NCBI RefSeq assembly: GCF_026914185.1
Contig: NC_070571.1
Location: 3,410,001-3,474,000, forward strand
Reading direction: 5' to 3'
Length of the DNA: 64,000 nucleotides
Source of the DNA: Puccinia triticina
Lineage: Eukaryota; Basidiomycota; Pucciniomycetes; Pucciniales; Pucciniaceae
The translations under genes and the position numbers were made by a program. Below, one piece after another: positions 55,380-64,000 of this stretch. Below the pieces are notes generated by a model, which did no database searches, had not been told where the DNA came from, and saw only the letters and a program-made list of their open reading frames with translations. Positions within the stretch are counted from its first letter, which is position 1. Each line of letters opens with the position of its first letter.

Positions 55380-55550
55380 CAACACACATTGGTCATTGAG
55401 TGGATACACAGCCCCTTGATGAACAGCACACACATTGAGTGGGTACACACAAAACCTACTCAATGACCCGCACAGTCCAGTCATGGAGTGGGTACACACC
55501 CCACTCAATGACCGGCACACACTGGTCATTGAGTGGGTCTCCGCCCACTT
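55380..55550. repeat. GGTCATTGAGTGGG inverted/direct repeats
   Basis: GGTCATTGAGTGG(A/G)T(A/C) occurs three or four times, and its complement ACTCAATGACC twice, spaced 25-40 bp and separated by CACACA words. Related to the CATTGAGTGG word in the minisatellite at 5.4 kb. Confidence 0.65.
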
Positions 55551-56285
55551 GATTTTTGTGGAGGCTTAGAAGAGGGTACGAGGCATTTTGTTTCCCTTCA
55601 TGCTAGCAAGGTCTCAGTGACTTGCTGCTCCCATGCACTCAAATCCAACAAATGGATGGCAAGACTGCTCTGCTTCAGGAGATTGGACAAGATTGTGGAT
55701 GGGGGGTGTCAACGGAGGACAAAAGACAGCAGGACCATCAGATGAAAATGGTGAAAGCAGTTGGTTGTGGGCATTCTGATTTTCATGGGGTTAAAAACAT
55801 GTAGGTGACAGAATTTCATTTGAGGGTTGGAATTTTGAATACAACAGCTGGTTTGATTGGGATTTCTGGCCGCACTGGAGTGTTGATTGATATTTCAGGA
55901 ATTTTTTGGTCTCAGTGACAAGAATTTCAGGGCTTGGACGGCGGTGACAAGATAGCAGAAGTGTCTACATATCATAGCAGGGATTCAATCAAGGTGCAAA
56001 CGCAAAAGTGGCTAGCTGGTACCGCGTTTTCAACTCATAGTTGTCAAATGAAGGTTGGGGGGGTTTGCAGCCCAAAAGGCTCACCAGTGTAGCACCTGTA
56101 GCCCAAAAGGCACACTGGTGTAGCACCTGTGGGCACTACCAAGATGGATGAATTTGCAATGTGCGCGTTGGTGACAGTTAAGGTTGGTACCTGTCATTGA
56201 CTAGGTTAGAATCTATGTGCATAATGGTGAAGTACATAGATACTAAAGTCAAGTTTTCACATAAGTGCATTACCAAGTCTAACAC
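55551..56285. repeat. Probable 3' LTR region of the copia element
   Basis: On the reverse strand a purine tract GGGAGGGGG at 56287-56295 is followed by TGTTAGACTTGG (56286 downwards), a typical polypurine tract and LTR start. The far border is not determinable. 56040-56130 has two direct copies of GCCCAAAAGGC(T/A)CAC plus GTGTAGCACCTGT. Confidence 0.4.
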
Positions 56286-56306
56286 CCCCTCCCACGCATG
56301 CAAAAA

Positions 56307-58022
56307 CTACCCGGTCAATCCCAGCTTAATCCCCGCCTCCACCATCTTTGTTGCAACAAGCCTCTTTGTGAAAACATCCGCCAGTTGGTCAATCGTACTT
56401 GTCCATTGTAACTTGATGTCATTTGCTTGTATCAGGTCATTTACAAAATAAAACGCATGTTGAAGATATTTGGTTTTTTTCTTTGACGTGTTATCTGTAG
56501 CAATTAAGATAGCCGCTTCATTATCAATGTGAATTGAAGCTTGCAGATATTCTTGAAGATTGTCAAGGATATTCATCATATGCACCAGTTGCTGAGAACC
56601 CTCTGAGAGTGCAACATATTCCGCTGCGCATGTGGATAGTGCCACCACAGTTTGCCACCAAGATCCCCAAGCAATGACATCACCAAAATAAGTCATGGCA
56701 TACCCCGTCGTTGACCGTTCATGCTCTCCTCCCCAGTTTGCATCTGTCCACAGCGCCAATCCATTGCCTTTCCCTCAATAAACCAGCTGTTTCCCCAAAG
56801 TTTTCCTCACATACCCAATCAAGCAATCCAAGGATTTCCAGTGCACATCACCCGGATTCAAACAAAAACAAGCCAACAAATTCACCGGATAAGATATGTC
56901 GGGCCGCGTGCCACTTGACAGGTACATCAGCGCACCAATCACCAAGCGGTACTCCGTTGCGTCAATAGGATTGCCAGTTGAGATTTCCAGAGTTTCTTCA
57001 GATAGCGGGCTTGTTTTCAAGTAAGTGGGTCGTTTGTATTCCTCCACAATCTTCTGGGCCATTTGCGTCTGATCAAGAAACACTTCTCCTGACTTTGTCG
57101 TTATATTTATCCTGACTAGTCGCTCCACCTTTGCCAACAATTTGATTTCCAGATCCTTTGTCATCCCATTGCGCAGTTGGTCCAGCAAGGATTGGCTTGA
57201 GGCCATGGCAAAACCGTTGTTGACATGCAACCAGATGACCACAAAACCGGAATCTTTGCGGAAAAGGTATAGGGAGGGCTCCATTTCACTTGCCTCAAGA
57301 CCCAGTTTTTCCACTGTCTGTTTGAAAAATTTCCACCAGCATCTAGCAGCCTGTTTCCTCCCATAGAGAGTCTTCTTCAACTTCATAACTCTTCCTTTCA
57401 GGTGTGGCATGATTTCAACCGGTGGTTGGATGTAAACCTCTTCTTCGATTGGGCTATACAGGTAAGCAGAACTGACATCAAAAGTAGCTGTAGGTAAATG
57501 GAACTTATTTGCCATCTATATCAAAAGACGCAGGGTGTTCAATGAGGCTGTGTGTGCATATGTCTCATTGCAGTCAACTCCCATCTGTTGATTGAATCCT
57601 TTTGCAACGTAGCAAGCGCAAAACTTCTCAATTGATCCGTCCGGTTGTCTCTTCAGCAAAAATACCCAGCGCACCCCCAGCACCTTCATCCCCTTGAAAT
57701 GGTCGACAGCTTCCAATACATCCAATTCACCAAACTTTTCCATCTCGTACTCGGCTGCCTTCCTCCACAAATTTGCGTCCAATCCTGCCAGCGCTGCCTT
57801 GATAGTCTTTGGTAAGTCAATTTCCGGTCCCAAGTCCAACTGCGCAAGCTGTTTGGCCTCTTCTGCAGCTATCACATCTGTTATTTCTTCTCCTAGTTGT
57901 AGTATTATCTGGTTTAGCACAAAATCCAGGTCCAATTTTTTTATGCTTTTTTTAATGGGTAGGTTCAGAAATTCTGGGAAAGTTGCCGATGTCGAATGGA
58001 TAGCACGCCATTCACAAGGCAA
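56307..58022 (-). pseudogene. Copia reverse transcriptase and RNase H
   Basis: One frame from 58022 to 56307 with stops at 57516-57518 (TAG) and 56775-56777 (TGA). RT landmarks: EKFGELDVLEAVDHFKGMKV, RWVFLLKRQPDGSIEKFCAC, VAKGFNQQMGVD, TFDVSSAYLYSPIEEEVY, LKKTLYGRKQAARCWWKF. The catalytic box, normally YVDD, reads HVNN, so both aspartates are lost. RNase H follows: LWTDANWGG, CAAEYVALSEGSQQ, HIDNEAAI and DQLADVFTK. The copy is certainly inactive. Confidence 0.93.
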
Positions 58023-58720
58023 GAAGAATAGCCAGCCGGCTTGTCTGGGTATCCAATAAGGATTGCGTCCTGTGCTTGTTCATCAAGCTTCTTCCGCCGG
58101 TTGCTGGGAATATGGATTAGGGCCTTTGCTCCAAACAGGTACCAGACGTCGGGGTTTGGTTTGATACCATAGAAAGGTTCAACAGGGAATTTATCTCCGG
58201 TTCGGCCATTTGGAATGCAATTGTGGATGTGTCTGGCTGTTGACCAGGCATAACTCCAAGAACAACGCGGCAGCCCACTCTTGTGAAGCATTGTCCGTCC
58301 CATGTTGCCAATTGTGCAATTTAGGCGCTCTGCTTCACCGTTTTGCTGAGGTGTGTAGGAAGCACTTGGCGTTGTATTCACCCCAATCACATCCAATCTT
58401 TTTTGCAACGCATGGACATACTCTGGGGCATTATCACATTGAATGTGAGTAGGATAGCGGCTGAAATGGTTCTTTAGGTGAGAAATCCACGACATGATTT
58501 TGCCTGGAACGTTGGCCTTTTGCTCAATGGCACCAACAAACAAGAAGGGGCTAGCATGATCACAAATAGTGACACAATACCTCATCCCGTGTAGGTCCGT
58601 CTCAAAAGGGCCTGCAACATCCGATACCATCAAATCCAAAGGCTTACTTTGGCCAATCTGCGATTCAACTCCCAAGGACTTGCAGTTTGTGCTTTTTGAC
58701 TTTACACATTTGTCAGCCAC
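57965..58720 (-). pseudogene. Copia integrase
   Basis: Copia integrase inserts the cDNA into the chromosome. Seen in order: ADKCVKSKS (end of the zinc-finger region), LDLMVSDVAGPFETDLHG with the first catalytic Asp, HIQCDNAPEYVHALQK with the second, and SASYTPQQNGEAERLNCTIG with the Glu. Then the C-terminal FYGIKPNPDVWYLFGAKALI and LIGYPDKPAGYSS. The DDE triad looks intact. The frame ends at 57965 and RT continues in another frame from 58022, so a frameshift lies between. Confidence 0.9.
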
Positions 58721-58721
58721 C

Positions 58722-59425
58722 TGCTAGTCAAGACAGCGCAGAACAGCGCAGATGGCAACAAGCCATGGGCCGCTGCAAGTGTGGGCGGCCCGCAACCCAA
58801 GCAGATTATTGGACCAGAGGATGTAAATGTACAATGACCTTGAGTGAGCACCATGTTGCTAAACTTGGGTACCAACCCCGAGTGAGTTTGAGAGCTACAC
58901 CTGGGAACCTCCCAGACAAGCAGAGTATAGATGAGTTTGAGAGCTACACCTGGGAGCCTCCCAGGTGAGCAGAGTATAGATGGACCAATGAGCATCAGCC
59001 CACAAGTCAGCCCAGCCTTGCTGGGGTATAAGTACTGGGGACTTTTCCTACCCAAAATATCCCCAGATCAGTTACCACACCCAACTACATTTTTGTCTTC
59101 AACCACTTACACCAAACACAATGATTGGGGCTATTATTGATCCCTTCTCTCTTATTCTTCCCACTCTTGACCCGGCTCCTTGTTTCTGCTAGGTAAGTTG
59201 GGCCCTTTTCCCCCGTCCTAGACAGGACCCTCTCTACGAGTCCTACGGACTTTGGTTGTATTTGCTCAACCAGCCCCTTCAAAAGAAGGCGCGGCTTACT
59301 CCTTGCGCCTGGGTGGCCAAGTCAAGCTCCAGCTCTCAGCTGTGACAGCTGAGATCAGCTTAGAACCTTAGATATCTCTAGGGTTTCCATTCACAGTGGT
59401 GTTACTATAGAGACCCGGCCTGACA
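58722..59425 (+). repeat. LTR, followed by tRNA-Pro-like primer site
   Basis: Begins about TGCTAGTCAAG right where the copia frame breaks off, and ends GGCCTGACA at 59425. A TATAAGTA box sits at 59027-59034. Two direct copies of about 51 bp (GAGTTTGAGAGCTACACCTGG ... AGAGTATAGATG, cut here) lie at 58880-58982. Just after the end, 59428-59446 reads TGGGGGCCTCATCGGGAAT, close to the complement of tRNA-Pro 3' end used as primer site by several gypsy-type elements and retroviruses. No Gag frame follows, so it may be a solo or truncated element. Confidence 0.6.
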
Positions 59426-59427
59426 TT

Positions 59428-59446
59428 TGGGGGCCTCATCGGGAAT
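59428..59446 (+). promoter_or_regulatory. Primer binding site, tRNA-Pro type
   Basis: TGGGGGC plus TCATCGGGAAT with one extra C and two changes against the usual tRNA-Pro complement. It starts two bases after the LTR end, as expected for gypsy-type elements. Confidence 0.5.
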
Positions 59447-59731
59447 ATTTCTTTCCTGAGCCTTTCTTAAACTTATTTACTCCATTCAAACTTTCTGTAG
59501 GATATGAATCCGAGACACAAGTGCTAGAACCGTACTAAACAGACCAGTAAGCCTAGAAAAAAGTTATCTCTTTTGAGCAGGGAAGTTAGGATTGACCCTT
59601 TTTCTTTCTTGACTAAGTGAAATCTCAACCAAAAGCTTCTTCCAGTTGGATAGACCAAGCAACCCTGATGTTTTGGCAAATCCAATAACTCTTAACTTGG
59701 CCCCACCCACTGCAAAGGTTGCCGATCTATT

Positions 59732-60060
59732 TTATAGAATCTTACAACGCACCGGCAATACTTCCTCTGACACCGCTTCTCTATACCTAATTTTTCCAAA
59801 TGCGTGGTGAGGGTGAGATTCAATCAGTTTGTCCCATGTTCCCGGGTCAGCGGTGACAATGTTTTTTTCTGGATCCCATGCAAAAACACTCTGTTCACGG
59901 AGGAATTTGTAGTTGATGTACAGATCACAGAGCTTGCCGTTGTGATTCTTGATCTGCTTGCGGTTGAGTTCTATCTCAAAATGTTTTTTAAGGTCAGTCA
60001 TAACATTTGACCATCCAATCTTGTTGAGGCAACCATTTTAGGTACTGAATCCTTTCCCTG
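59732..60060 (-). pseudogene. Myb/SANT-like domain fragment
   Basis: Read from about 60040 the frame gives KIGWSNVMTDLKKHFEIEL, then RKQIKNHNGKLCDLYINYKF, REQSVFAWDPEKNIVTADPG and TWDKLIESHPHHAFGKIRYR. This is the Myb/SANT-like DNA-binding fold with its diagnostic 'F.WD.....V.A....W...I..HP.A...R' pattern. In fungi and plants this domain is found mainly in the DNA-binding partner of PIF/Harbinger transposases. The frame ends at TAG after RCKIL with no further domain. Upstream exons are in other frames (60185-60060), so the gene is broken or spliced. A Harbinger-type MITE lies 10 kb away. Confidence 0.7.
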
Positions 60061-61643
60061 AATACTTGGCAATTAACTCTAATAGATGCTGTTTTTGATT
60101 GTAAGTCCATGAGTGTGGAGGTGTTGATCATGGGAGATGACACGGGGAGAAGCTGTTTTTGAGAGCTGGAGAAATAGGTCAACACATGTTTCTGAAAACA
60201 CTTGTTTTTCAGCTGGAATCTATTCTGAATTTTGACCAGAAATTGGGTGCCATGGTACCTGATTCTTGGTCAAAATAGATTCTCACAAAAAAAATGTGAA
60301 ATATGTGCAAGAATTGATTTTGTTTCTGCTATGGTACACACCCTTATTGTATCTTAAATGCTTGCAAACTTCTCTTCCATCAGTCCCCTCCCACAGCTAT
60401 GTTGCCCTCAGTGAGGAACTGCTGGCATGTTGTATTTTATGTTCTCTACCAGACAAGTAAATAGGGTTTACTGGAATCTAGATAAGCCAAGTGGATCAAT
60501 ATTGTTGCTAGATTCTCCTGAACAGGGGCTAACTTCTAATTTCTTCCTCCTCAGGGGAGCAAAGGGGAATTACTTAAGTTAGGGGCAGGGGAAAAGGTGA
60601 CTTATTTAAGTGAAAGGCAGGGAGCTGGTGTGCCGGGGAGTTGGGACCCACCTCCCTCTGAAATGAGGACCGTGGAATCCTTGCGGATTTCAACCCACAC
60701 AGACAACCCTGCAACGTTCAAGACTTGGCAAACTTGCATCAGAAGCAATTGCTGATAGAGCAGATCTCAGTCAACACCAAATGTAATCAACTGAAAAAAT
60801 TGTCACTAGAATGATAAGATGAAAGGCTAACGCGCCATCCTGTAGACAAAGTCATGAAGGAAGAGAAAGATTGAACTTCCTCTAACCCAAAGTCAGTCAA
60901 GGTGAGTGATCACAATCTTGACAAAATAAGAGAACAACAACTTTTCTCATTCTATTGCCTGCTCTTAGGTGCATAATTCACTATATTTTTGTTCTCTTGT
61001 ACGAAATTTGTAGTAAGAGCTAGAACAATAGGTTTAATGAAAATCAGCTTAGTTTGGTGGATCCTTCCACCCTCTGATCACATCTGGTGCTCATTCAGAA
61101 TTAGTCTCAAGGAAGATACTGATCATCATGTCTGGCGCTGTGTAGGAGTCATAAACATCTAATCTGGTGGAATAATTGAACCTTTGCTGGCCAAAACAAT
61201 CAATCCGGTGAGTTGTTTGCAATTTCTATTGAGAACAATATAATCTGACTGCTCTCTCTTTTGGAAGACCATTTCAGCTTGTCATCTGACCGACCAGCCC
61301 ATCTGATCCCTTGAGTTCTCATCCCCCTCAAGATGGATTTTATCACTGACTAAGAATGTTAAAGCTTTTCCTGTTTCTACCTAGCCTGAAAATGCTGTAT
61401 ATAGAACAGTGAATTTGTCTCATAAAAGGGTCCAATGTGGATTCATCAATGTGTGTTATGCCTGATGGAAAACAATATGTAAGGTTTTTTTTCTCACTAT
61501 CAATTACCTCAAAAATGCATTCTTTATGATGCCCGTGCTGCTTTTGATTCCCCGTTCATTTCTATCCTCCGTGTAAACAAAGGGCAAAAGAGTTATACAA
61601 CATCAAACAAAAGCGCAAGAGCAATGCTGCCTATCAATTCTGA
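60061..61643. other. No recognised gene
   Basis: Contains AT-rich closed sequence, with a purine-rich stretch at 60560-60640 (AAGTTAGGGGCAGGGGAAAAGG and AAGTGAAAGGCAGGGAG) and a short open frame at 60266-60460. Nothing else is supported. Confidence 0.5.
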
Positions 61644-62560
61644 ATGCATGCCAAGCTAGCAGCCGTGTTCACCTCAAACTTGCATCCTGAAACCAAAATC
61701 ATGAAAAGTCGCTTTGTCCGTCATGATCTCTATCCAATCCGCAAACTCAACGGAGATTCCACTGAAGCAATTCCTGCCACGCATTCAACCCCCCTTGAAT
61801 TCTATGCTGCCAAGGCAGAGCTCCTGAATCCCAAGAAATTCACTCTGATCACCCATGGCTGGCTTGCTCTCTACAAACATGATGAATCTGGGAAAAAACA
61901 ACACCGCTTTGTTGCCTACATGGAAATCACACCGTCTGAGGAGATCACAGACAAGCTACTTGGCAAACTAAAATTCCTGACAACATACTTGAATCAAGCA
62001 AGGTCATACCTAGGAAAAGTCAATACTGCAAAAATCTTTTGCGGTGTGATGCAGATGATTGGATGGCAAAATTGCAGAACTGAGGGTGAGATGGTTTGAA
62101 GATATGTGGACACGGGGAAAATTGCCAAGAATCCAATTGGATACTTGGTGAATCTAATTGATGGGTTTTGAGCAAGCAATATCATCCACAACTTGTTTCA
62201 TTCTATAGCCAATACTGCTGTCTGGGGTCTCAAAACCATGTTGTTGAAACTCAACATTCTGGCATTTTGTGATCCAAAATTGAAAGGGACTCCCAAGCCA
62301 AACAATCTGGCACCAAACTTGGCCTTCACGTGTGACAAATTTTCCAACTGCCCACACTGCAATGACAATTGTGCAAAGACTGCCTTTCTCTTGCTCGCCA
62401 ACATCAACAAGGAATTAAAGATTGTATGATTGTGCTTGACAGTCATTTAAAAAACCGAACTTTCAAGGGCCCTTTTTTGTGTTTCCAGATCACCGGGTAG
62501 CTGTAGATCTCAGGGAACTTGGTGGATTTGTAAGATTGTCTTCAATGCCGGTCAATTCAA
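61644..62560 (+). pseudogene. Tet-like 2OG-Fe(II) oxygenase (copy D)
   Basis: The first 151-residue frame is intact: RKLNGDSTEAIP, then FVAYMEITPSEEITDKLLGK, LNQARSYLGKVNTAKIFCGV, MQMIGWQNCRTEGE, which aligns with copies B and C. After a TGA at 62097-62099, the same frame continues RYVDTGKIAKNPIGYLVNLI, another stop, FHSIANTAVWG, then NLAFTCDKFSNCPHCNDNCA where the HxD site reads His-Cys-Asn. The core end DHRVAVDLRELGGFVRL lies beyond about 62490, after a frame change or intron. Loss of the metal-binding Asp makes it catalytically dead. Confidence 0.68.
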
Positions 62561-63489
62561 GCATTGCACCAACAATACCCAACCATCTCACCCAAACATT
62601 ACTACCTTGGGGTTTTCTCTTCAAATTACTAAAAGTTGTGTTGACGCATTTCTCCGTATTTATAAAAATTTTTATCTTGGTGAAACCAATAAATCAGGCA
62701 AGGAACATTACATAGGTGATAACAATCATATATTGAAGAAACTCAAAATAGACTTGAAACTAAAAAATTGTAACTAGATTAGTTGATTTCTCTGCCCTAT
62801 CTTACTGGTGTTAATTTCAAGAAACTGTCCCCAGTGCCTCTAAATTGTTTACAAAATGAAAAACAAAACTCACAAGATCACCTTGATTTTTATAGCAAGC
62901 CCAGCTTTAAAAATGATGTAGTGCACCATCTCAATAAATTTCTTACTTTGGCACATGAGCTCTTTCAGGATGGAAAGTATATATACTAGAGGCCAACGCG
63001 GCTTTGCCGTTGCAGGGCCCAAAGCCCCTCAACCTCTGCTAGCTCACAATTGGAACAAATTCTCTGCAAGCCCCACCAAACCACCTCAAAACCCTAAATG
63101 CTTGCCATGCCAACAACACAAAGCCTTGGCTGGAACTTTTTTCCATTGCTCTCTGTTTCTTGCCGGAGGAGGAATGAACCTATAGTTGCAGAGGACTCTG
63201 TGAAGTTTGCTTGCTATTGAAGCTGCTCTTTGTCTCCACATTTACAAAATCCCCCTTTTTCTCTCTCTTTCTCTCAATGCTGTCTTTGTTACATAACATT
63301 ATTATTACTGATAAACTTGCACTTACAGATCAATGACATGTTATCTTCTTGAATACAAGAAAAAAGAAAGATTTATCAAAAGTGTTTTTTTTCTTGTGGA
63401 TTATAGTTGAGCATGGTTTCCTAAAGATAAAAATACAAAATCACAAAGGGGACAAGAGGTATGCAAATGAGGGGCAACATAAGCAAGAA
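62561..63489. other. No recognised gene
   Basis: A short frame at 62955-63185 and AT-rich sequence. 63245-63275 is a T/C-rich run. No repeats of note. Confidence 0.5.
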
Positions 63490-63495
63490 GGTTAT

Positions 63496-64000
63496 GTGGT
63501 TGGAGATTAGACATGAGCAGGGTCCCTAGTAGACTGACCAGGGAAGATACCTTCCACTCCGTTCAGCTTTCTGCTCAACCAATTGTGTTCTGAGTCGGTG
63601 TGTTTGACAAGTAGGACACAGTTGCCGTTGGTCTGGGCAGCAAGGTTGTAGAGTGCGGTGATGTAGGGGGTTTGCAAGGGGGGGGGGGGGGCAGCGGTTT
63701 GAGTTTTGGCTTGAGCGGGGGAGTGGTAGGGTTTGCGGACTCAGAGACATTTTGGACATAAATGGGTGGCAGCAGCGGCCACAGAACCAAGACGCACAGG
63801 CCAAGAAGCCGTCCCGGGTGTGCAGGGTGGAGGGGCTGCAACTACGGGCGCGGGCTTGCTTGAAAACAACGGGTTGGGTGCCAGACACGGCTTTGGTGCA
63901 ATGCTTGATGTGCCAAGTGTGTTGGGCTTTGGTGGGAGGCCCAAGCCGGGTGCCTTCACCCTTGGGCCAATGCAAGCCCAAAATTGCTCATCAACATTTG
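63496..64000 (-). pseudogene. SH3-domain C-terminus, BAR-SH3-like gene, leaves window
   Basis: The reverse frame around 63670-63510 reads PYITALYNLAAQTNG, then VLLVKHTDSEHNWLSRKLNG and VEGIFPG. This is the SH3 pattern 'ALYD..AQ.......V..K.D...W...LNG.EG.FP', with the stretch that normally holds the acidic loop about nine residues short. Just upstream (higher coordinates) is a proline-rich linker (PLKPKLKPLPPPPP) in another frame, separated by a run of 12 G at 63679-63690. This layout resembles the C-terminal end of Rvs167/amphiphysin-type BAR proteins, which act in endocytosis at the plasma membrane. Frame change and deletion suggest decay or sequencing error. The rest lies outside the window. 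Confidence 0.5.

Larger units (their letters stand above)
56290..58720 (-). mobile_element. Ty1/copia retroelement, 5' truncated and decayed
   Basis: Order on the reverse strand is integrase, reverse transcriptase, RNase H, the copia order (integrase before RT). Gag and protease are missing: coding breaks off at 58720, where an LTR of another element begins. One frame change and two stops break the rest. The reading frame ends at TGA 56307, close to the purine tract. Confidence 0.92.

Overview
The window is eukaryotic nuclear DNA from a fungus. The coding pieces are split by short introns with GT...AG borders, and there is no operon-like packing. The chromovirus-type Ty3/gypsy polyprotein, a KDZ-type DNA transposase, several Tet-like 2OG-Fe(II) oxygenase fragments and a fungal Mediator subunit 5 (MED5/Nut1) together suggest a basidiomycete. 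A rust fungus (Pucciniales) is most likely; that assignment rests on remembered family resemblance, not on a search.

The window is mostly transposable elements and repeats, nearly all damaged. 0-10 kb: hairpin satellites (22-nt modules), a reverse-strand Tet-like remnant, unrecognised open frames, a small basic protein, and an element with inverted-repeat arms. 10-15.7 kb: a decayed Ty3/gypsy chromovirus with Gag, protease, RT, RNase H, integrase and chromodomain, carrying a nested insertion inside integrase, followed by a probable 3' LTR. 15.7-28 kb: a second KDZ transposase remnant, two further Tet-like oxygenase pseudogenes (21.7-22.4 and 25.5-26.1 kb), several MITE-like hairpins and unrecognised exons. 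28.4-30.8 kb: a MED5-like gene, the clearest cellular gene, with one apparent frameshift. 31-37.3 kb: unrecognised reverse-strand exons, a hAT element with matching target-site duplications, a 100-bp tandem array, and a 1.2-kb foldback element.

37-43 kb: minisatellites, a 0.6-kb palindrome, and a seven-exon reverse-strand gene of unknown function. This gene is divergent from a large multi-exon KDZ transposase gene (43.3-47.5 kb), which keeps its acidic catalytic motifs but has several stops. 47.5-56 kb: a Harbinger-type MITE with a TCA duplication, a small RRM-like ORF, LTR-like promoter sequence and tandem repeats. 56.3-58.7 kb: a reverse-strand Ty1/copia remnant ending at an LTR that is followed by a tRNA-Pro-like primer binding site. 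59.7-64 kb: a Myb/SANT-like domain fragment, a fourth Tet-like remnant, and the SH3-domain end of a gene leaving the window on the reverse strand.

The working picture is a transposon graveyard around two host-like genes. KDZ transposases and Tet-like oxygenases recur together, an association known in basidiomycetes. The most unusual feature is a set of tandem short-hairpin arrays in which the hairpin ends are conserved but the centres differ between arrays.
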